From an uncultured Flavobacteriales bacterium (GTDB taxonomy: Bacteria > Bacteroidota > Bacteroidia > Flavobacteriales_G > Salibacteraceae), in NCBI GenBank assembly GCA_943788775.1, contig CALSRO010000009.1, forward strand, positions 62,001 through 126,000: a DNA stretch of 64,000 bases, given 5' to 3'. Within the stretch, counting starts at the first letter, position 1. Every line of letters starts with the position of its first letter. Below, one piece after another: positions 60,168 through 64,000 of the stretch. A program made the translations under genes and the position numbers. The notes beneath the pieces were generated by a model. It was not told the origin of the DNA. It searched no databases and was given only the letters and a program-made list of their open reading frames with translations.

Positions 60168-63100
60168 CTACTTTTTTGGTAGTGCCGCAGGCTGTTGTTT
60201 GGCCTTCTTTTTTGGAGCTCTTTGCTGTCCCTGCTGGGGTAGAGCGCCAACCACTTCATTGTAATAAACTTCGGCTTGCTCGTAAAGTGGTTGCATATAT
60301 TCACTCATGCCTTCAACGTTGTACTGTCGAGCCATGTTTTGAAGTTGTTGAATTACTGCAACACCCTGGCCTGTTTCTCGAGTTAGTGTAGATTGATACT
60401 TCGATTCAATCGAGGCATAATACTCCAGGTGGTCGATGTAGTAATCTCCTAATTTTTTAGCTAATTCAAAACCGGCTTCATTTTCCCCGATTTGGAAATA
60501 TGTGTCGATCACTTGAAGGAGCGTAACATCTTGTGGAGTATTAGGCGTAACTGTCTGTTCAACACACTTATCCAACACTGCTTTTGCCCGTTCCTTGTCG
60601 CCTTGTTTTGCTAAAACATCCGCCAATCGAGAGAAGTTTAATCTCAGATTTGTAACGAATCGCATGTTGTTTTCATCCAAGAATATATCAGGATCGTTCA
60701 TGTTTCCGAAGGAAAACTCATTCATCATGTTTTCATACATGATGTCTGCCTGCACCTCACCAAAGTAACCGAATTGGTTGCCATCATTGTTTACCTGGTA
60801 AGGAACAAGTCTGTATGTGAACCCTTCGTGCTGCATGTATTTCTGCAATCCAAAATAGCTGTCTTTAGGCATTGTGTTGGCGTAATAAATAGGCCGCTCC
60901 CAGTTGTTGTTCGCTAAGATGTCGAGCATCAGCAATTCGCTTTTAAGAATGATAGAACCCTTCACTTCCCATTCAATCGCGTCAAGTACGCGGTTTTCAT
61001 ATCCAGGTTGAACAACATTGTATTCTGCAATGGCGTTTTTATCAATGGGCAATCTGAATTTTCGAGTCGGGATGTAGCTTAGCTTTTTACCCGTCATCAT
61101 CGGTTGGGTATTCCGATCATCTAAGGCAAAATCCACAATCTTGTCAATGTTGACATAGTCATCGCCCTTGGTGCGCTCAACGATTGGGAGATAATCACGA
61201 GTTCCTTGTCGATAGTCGTCTTTTTCCATGCTCAATTTTACGGGCAACCCGTCATCATATGCTTGACGTTTGATCATATCGATGAACCAATCGGTGCTTC
61301 CTAATGTCAAGTTCACCACTCGTACATCCGTTCGATAACCTTCTACTTCTTGCAAATACCAAAGCGGGAAAGTATCGTTGTCTCCGTTTGTGAATAGAAT
61401 GGCGTTCTTTTCACATGAGTCAAGGTAGTTTTTGGCAATGGCTCTGGCAGTGTATCTATCGCTACGATCGTGATCATCCCAACCGTCTTTTGCCATTAAT
61501 ATCGGTGCTGTTAAGCACAGCACTGTAGCTACAATGGCTTGAATCTTACCGTCAGATGAAACTTTGCCAATGGCATGCATAATGAGTAGCAGGGCAGAAG
61601 CAACAACGGCCATGTATAACATGAGCAACGCAAAGGCCGAATTTCCACCAATCATGCCTCCAACACCGAGGAGACCAATTCCTCCGCCTATGGCATATGC
61701 AATATTTTGTCCTAGTTCCTTAGAACTCAAATTTCTGGCCGCATCATACAAAGCCAAAACACCAAAACCAATCCATATGGCGAAAGCATAGAATGAACCA
61801 GCGTAAGCGTAATCACGTTCTCGCGGCTGGAAAGGATATTGATTCAGGTAGAGTACAATGGCCAATCCGGTAAAGAAGAACAGCAGTAGTACCACCCAAG
61901 CCCATTCAGAGTGTTTTCTAAAATGAAAAATCATTCCTAACAAACCAAGGATGAAGGGTAGGGCGTAGAAGAAGTTTCGTGCTTTCTGATTCTCGGCAAA
62001 TTCTGGAATAGATTTTTGATTTCCGACATGCGCCTCGTCAATGAAACTTATACCAGTCATCCAATTACCATCTTGGAAACTTCCATGTCCCTGATGATCG
62101 TTTTGCCTACCAGAAAAATTCCACATGAAATACCTAAAATACATCCATCCCACTTGATAGTTGAAGAAGAATCGCATATTCTCGACAAATGTCGGTTTGT
62201 TAATGGTTGATGTTCGGCCTTGAGCATCTCTGTACTTTATTGGTCGCCCTTGGAATTCACTCCATTCCTTATAAGCTTTTACATGATTTCCTTTCGAACT
62301 CCACATACGTGGGAATATCGTTTTGAAATCTGGGTGATAGTTTGGCTTGGAACTTTTTCGATCATCAGCCAATTCATATTTGCCAGTGCGCTCGTCAGGA
62401 TAATAAACAGGAGTTCCGTCAAGGTATTGATTTGCAGGATCCAACGGTGAGTTAAACTGTTGTCCATACGCAAGCGGGGAGTCTCCGTATTGCTCACGGT
62501 TAAGGTATGCTAACAGATTCACTAAGTTTTCGGGGTTGTTCTCATCGATAGGAGTGTTTGCATTGGATCGAATCATGATCAATGTGAATGATGAATAACC
62601 TATGATCAACACCAAAAGTGAAAGTAATGCTGTGTTAAAGGTGGGTTTGTGCGCTTTTCGAGTATAGAAAATCCCATAAACTATAGCAGCCATTAAAAGA
62701 AATATGAAGACCAAGGATCCAAAGTGAAATGGAGCTCCAAATGAATTGACAATTGCATATTCAAATTTGGCCGCTAGACTTACAAGGCCAGGAATGATGA
62801 ATCCTTGAATTCCACCTAAAGTGATTACGCCTGCAGCTCCAGCTATGACCATCCCTTTCAGGCTAGGTTTGAATTTTTTGAAATATATAACGTAAGCAAT
62901 GGCCGGAATGGCAAGTAGGTTCAATAAGTGAATTCCAATAGATAGTCCAACTAAATAGGCGATCAGTATAATCCATCGATCAGCCTTGGGTTCATGGGCA
63001 ATCTTTTCCCATTTTAGTATAGCCCAGAAGGTGATTGCAGTCATCATAGATGATAAGGCATAAACCTCACCTTCTTCGGCAGAGAACCAAAAGGTGTCAC

Positions 63101-63509
63101 TAAATGTGTAGGCAAGACCACCTATAATAGCGCTGCCATATATAGCTAGGTAATCTCCTTTTGACAAATCCTCTTCAGGACGAGAAAGTGTGAAAAGCTT
63201 TAAGGCCAAGGCCGTAATGGTCCAGAAAAGGAATAAAACGGTGAATGCGCTGGATAATGCACTAATCATGTTAACTGCATAGGCTACATTTTCTGCATCA
63301 ACAAACATGCTGAACAGGCGACCGACTAAAAGAAAGGTCGGAGCTCCGGGTGGGTGACCGACTTCTAATCGATATGATGTAGCGATATATTCGCCACAAT
63401 CCCAAAAGCTAGCAGTTGGTTCTAGTGTATTAACGTAGGTGAATGCGGCAATGGCAAAAACAAGCCAGCCAAGGATATTATTCCACTTTTGATAATTCAT
63501 CGTACTCAT
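60168..63509 (-). CDS. DUF2723 multi-pass membrane protein (GT-C glycosyltransferase-like)
   Basis: 1113 residues. The N-terminus (LGWLVFAIAAFTYVNTLEPTASFWDCGEYIATSYRLEVGHPPGAPTFLLVGRLFSMF) shows the DUF2723 signature with the SFWDCGE / HPPGAP motif, which resembles the first luminal loop of GT-C glycosyltransferases. About ten or more membrane segments follow. The C-terminal 450 residues are soluble and end in TPR-like helices. Members are suspected to be protein O-mannosyl- or glycosyl-transferases, but activity is not shown here. Gene start is the ATG at 63509 (MSTMNYQ), with a second ATG at 63500. Confidence 0.85.
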   Translation of the reverse strand: MSTMNYQKWNNILGWLVFAIAAFTYVNTLEPTASFWDCGEYIATSYRLEVGHPPGAPTFLLVGRLFSMFVDAENVAYAVNMISALSSAFTVLFLFWTITALALKLFTLSRPEEDLSKGDYLAIYGSAIIGGLAYTFSDTFWFSAEEGEVYALSSMMTAITFWAILKWEKIAHEPKADRWIILIAYLVGLSIGIHLLNLLAIPAIAYVIYFKKFKPSLKGMVIAGAAGVITLGGIQGFIIPGLVSLAAKFEYAIVNSFGAPFHFGSLVFIFLLMAAIVYGIFYTRKAHKPTFNTALLSLLVLIIGYSSFTLIMIRSNANTPIDENNPENLVNLLAYLNREQYGDSPLAYGQQFNSPLDPANQYLDGTPVYYPDERTGKYELADDRKSSKPNYHPDFKTIFPRMWSSKGNHVKAYKEWSEFQGRPIKYRDAQGRTSTINKPTFVENMRFFFNYQVGWMYFRYFMWNFSGRQNDHQGHGSFQDGNWMTGISFIDEAHVGNQKSIPEFAENQKARNFFYALPFILGLLGMIFHFRKHSEWAWVVLLLFFFTGLAIVLYLNQYPFQPRERDYAYAGSFYAFAIWIGFGVLALYDAARNLSSKELGQNIAYAIGGGIGLLGVGGMIGGNSAFALLMLYMAVVASALLLIMHAIGKVSSDGKIQAIVATVLCLTAPILMAKDGWDDHDRSDRYTARAIAKNYLDSCEKNAILFTNGDNDTFPLWYLQEVEGYRTDVRVVNLTLGSTDWFIDMIKRQAYDDGLPVKLSMEKDDYRQGTRDYLPIVERTKGDDYVNIDKIVDFALDDRNTQPMMTGKKLSYIPTRKFRLPIDKNAIAEYNVVQPGYENRVLDAIEWEVKGSIILKSELLMLDILANNNWERPIYYANTMPKDSYFGLQKYMQHEGFTYRLVPYQVNNDGNQFGYFGEVQADIMYENMMNEFSFGNMNDPDIFLDENNMRFVTNLRLNFSRLADVLAKQGDKERAKAVLDKCVEQTVTPNTPQDVTLLQVIDTYFQIGENEAGFELAKKLGDYYIDHLEYYASIESKYQSTLTRETGQGVAVIQQLQNMARQYNVEGMSEYMQPLYEQAEVYYNEVVGALPQQGQQRAPKKKAKQQPAALPKK

Positions 63510-63697
63510 AAATAGGTTTTGACTCCTTTTGCGAAGTGGCGCGAATTTAGAATTCTGATCCGATGCATAATGCGAACATTAGTTATCAATTATTACAAAA
63601 CCTTAAAAAATGGAAATTAAGCCTTCATATTTACGGGTTAAAATACTTTTGGCATTCAATTTGTCAATGAGCAAATCAAATATTTAAATCCTAGATC

Positions 63698-64000
63698 ATG
63701 ATTACTTCAATCAACACAAAACTTATCGCAGCTTCAATGATTGTATTGATGTCTGTTGGTTGTTCAAATAGAAAAGTACAACGCGTAGATCCGGATGAGC
63801 GTATCGACCTAAGCGGACGCTGGAACGATACAGATTCCAAAATGACTGCAAACGCCATGATCGAACAAATTTTAACTGGACCTTGGTTGACTAATCACCT
63901 GCAAGCCAAAGATGGAGAGAAACCGGTCGTGATCGTTGGAATTATTAGAAACAAGTCTCACGAGCACATTACTCCAGAGACTTTCTGCAAGGACTTAGAA
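63698..64000 (+). CDS. LpoB-like lipoprotein, 5' part (runs off the window)
   Basis: The first 101 residues of a protein that continues past the window end. Signal peptide MITSINTKLIAASMIVLMSVGC with lipobox SVGC, then RVDPDERIDLSGRWNDTDSKMTANAMIEQIL and VIVGIIRNKSHEHITPETFCKDLE, which match the LpoB/penicillin-binding-protein-activator family. LpoB is an outer-membrane lipoprotein that stimulates PBP1b. The start is chosen as the first ATG with a signal peptide. Divergent from the DUF2723 gene; the 188-base gap between them holds both promoters but no clear motifs. Confidence 0.8.
   Translation, partial: MITSINTKLIAASMIVLMSVGCSNRKVQRVDPDERIDLSGRWNDTDSKMTANAMIEQILTGPWLTNHLQAKDGEKPVVIVGIIRNKSHEHITPETFCKDLE

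Overview
The window is AT-rich DNA from a member of the Bacteroidota, most likely a marine or freshwater Flavobacteriia-type lineage. The signs are type IX secretion signals (type A and type B C-terminal domains), a PorP/SprF protein, several TPR-PD40-OmpA proteins of PorE-like architecture, SprB-type repeats, lipoproteins with Bacteroidota-style signal peptides, and a DUF2723 membrane protein. No rRNA, tRNA or CRISPR array was seen.

Layout. 1-6.1 kb: a small secreted protein, an overlapping class IV aminotransferase and sulfotransferase pair, an EGF-repeat lipoprotein, a lipoprotein whose start is out of frame behind a poly-A run, and acetyl-CoA synthetase. 6.15-6.8 kb: a truncated ParD-like antitoxin and a truncated IS3-family transposase. 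6.8-19.7 kb: an integron-like cassette array with its tyrosine recombinase (18493-19692, minus strand). 19.7-35 kb: a BNR-repeat protein, a frameshifted lipoprotein, thiol peroxidase, RlmF, a large SprB-repeat M43 metalloprotease, and a run of small enzymes (TIGR00266, ChaN-like, thioesterase, esterase). 35-43 kb: an FAH-family enzyme, an exonuclease, two OmpA/PD40 proteins and a 2-oxoacid dehydrogenase E2. 43.4-45.8 kb: a TonB-dependent receptor. 45.9-59.9 kb: a long minus-strand operon running repeat adhesin, small secreted protein, type B CTD cargo, PorP/SprF, OmpA/PD40 protein, YfiR, TPR protein, SpoIIE phosphatase. 60.2-63.5 kb: a DUF2723 protein. From 63.7 kb: a partial LpoB-like lipoprotein.

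The most notable region is the cassette array. Eight full hairpin-forming sites of 64-138 bp and one half site separate nine cassettes that carry 14 genes. These encode lipoproteins, a MazEF-type toxin-antitoxin pair, an ankyrin protein, a YARHG-aspartic protease, a T9SS-exported YHYH protein and a four-gene SPFH/GYF/zinc-ribbon operon. Every cassette begins with GTT plus 4-7 bases that are the reverse complement of its own other end, which is the rule known for integron cassettes, where the core and inverse core of the excised circle pair. The motif AACGGTT (plus strand) marks seven of the eight full sites, and each site folds into a long imperfect stem. The recombinase sits at one end in the same orientation as most cassette genes, with an attI-like half site directly behind it. 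It ends in RSPLD like IntI but lacks the insertion near catalytic patch III that defines IntI. I infer an integron-like system driven by a non-canonical Xer/IntI-type recombinase.

Several genes outside the array are broken by single-base shifts (about 3600, 23807-23906 and 41681-41690). These could be real decay, phase variation or assembly errors, and the sequence alone cannot decide between them.
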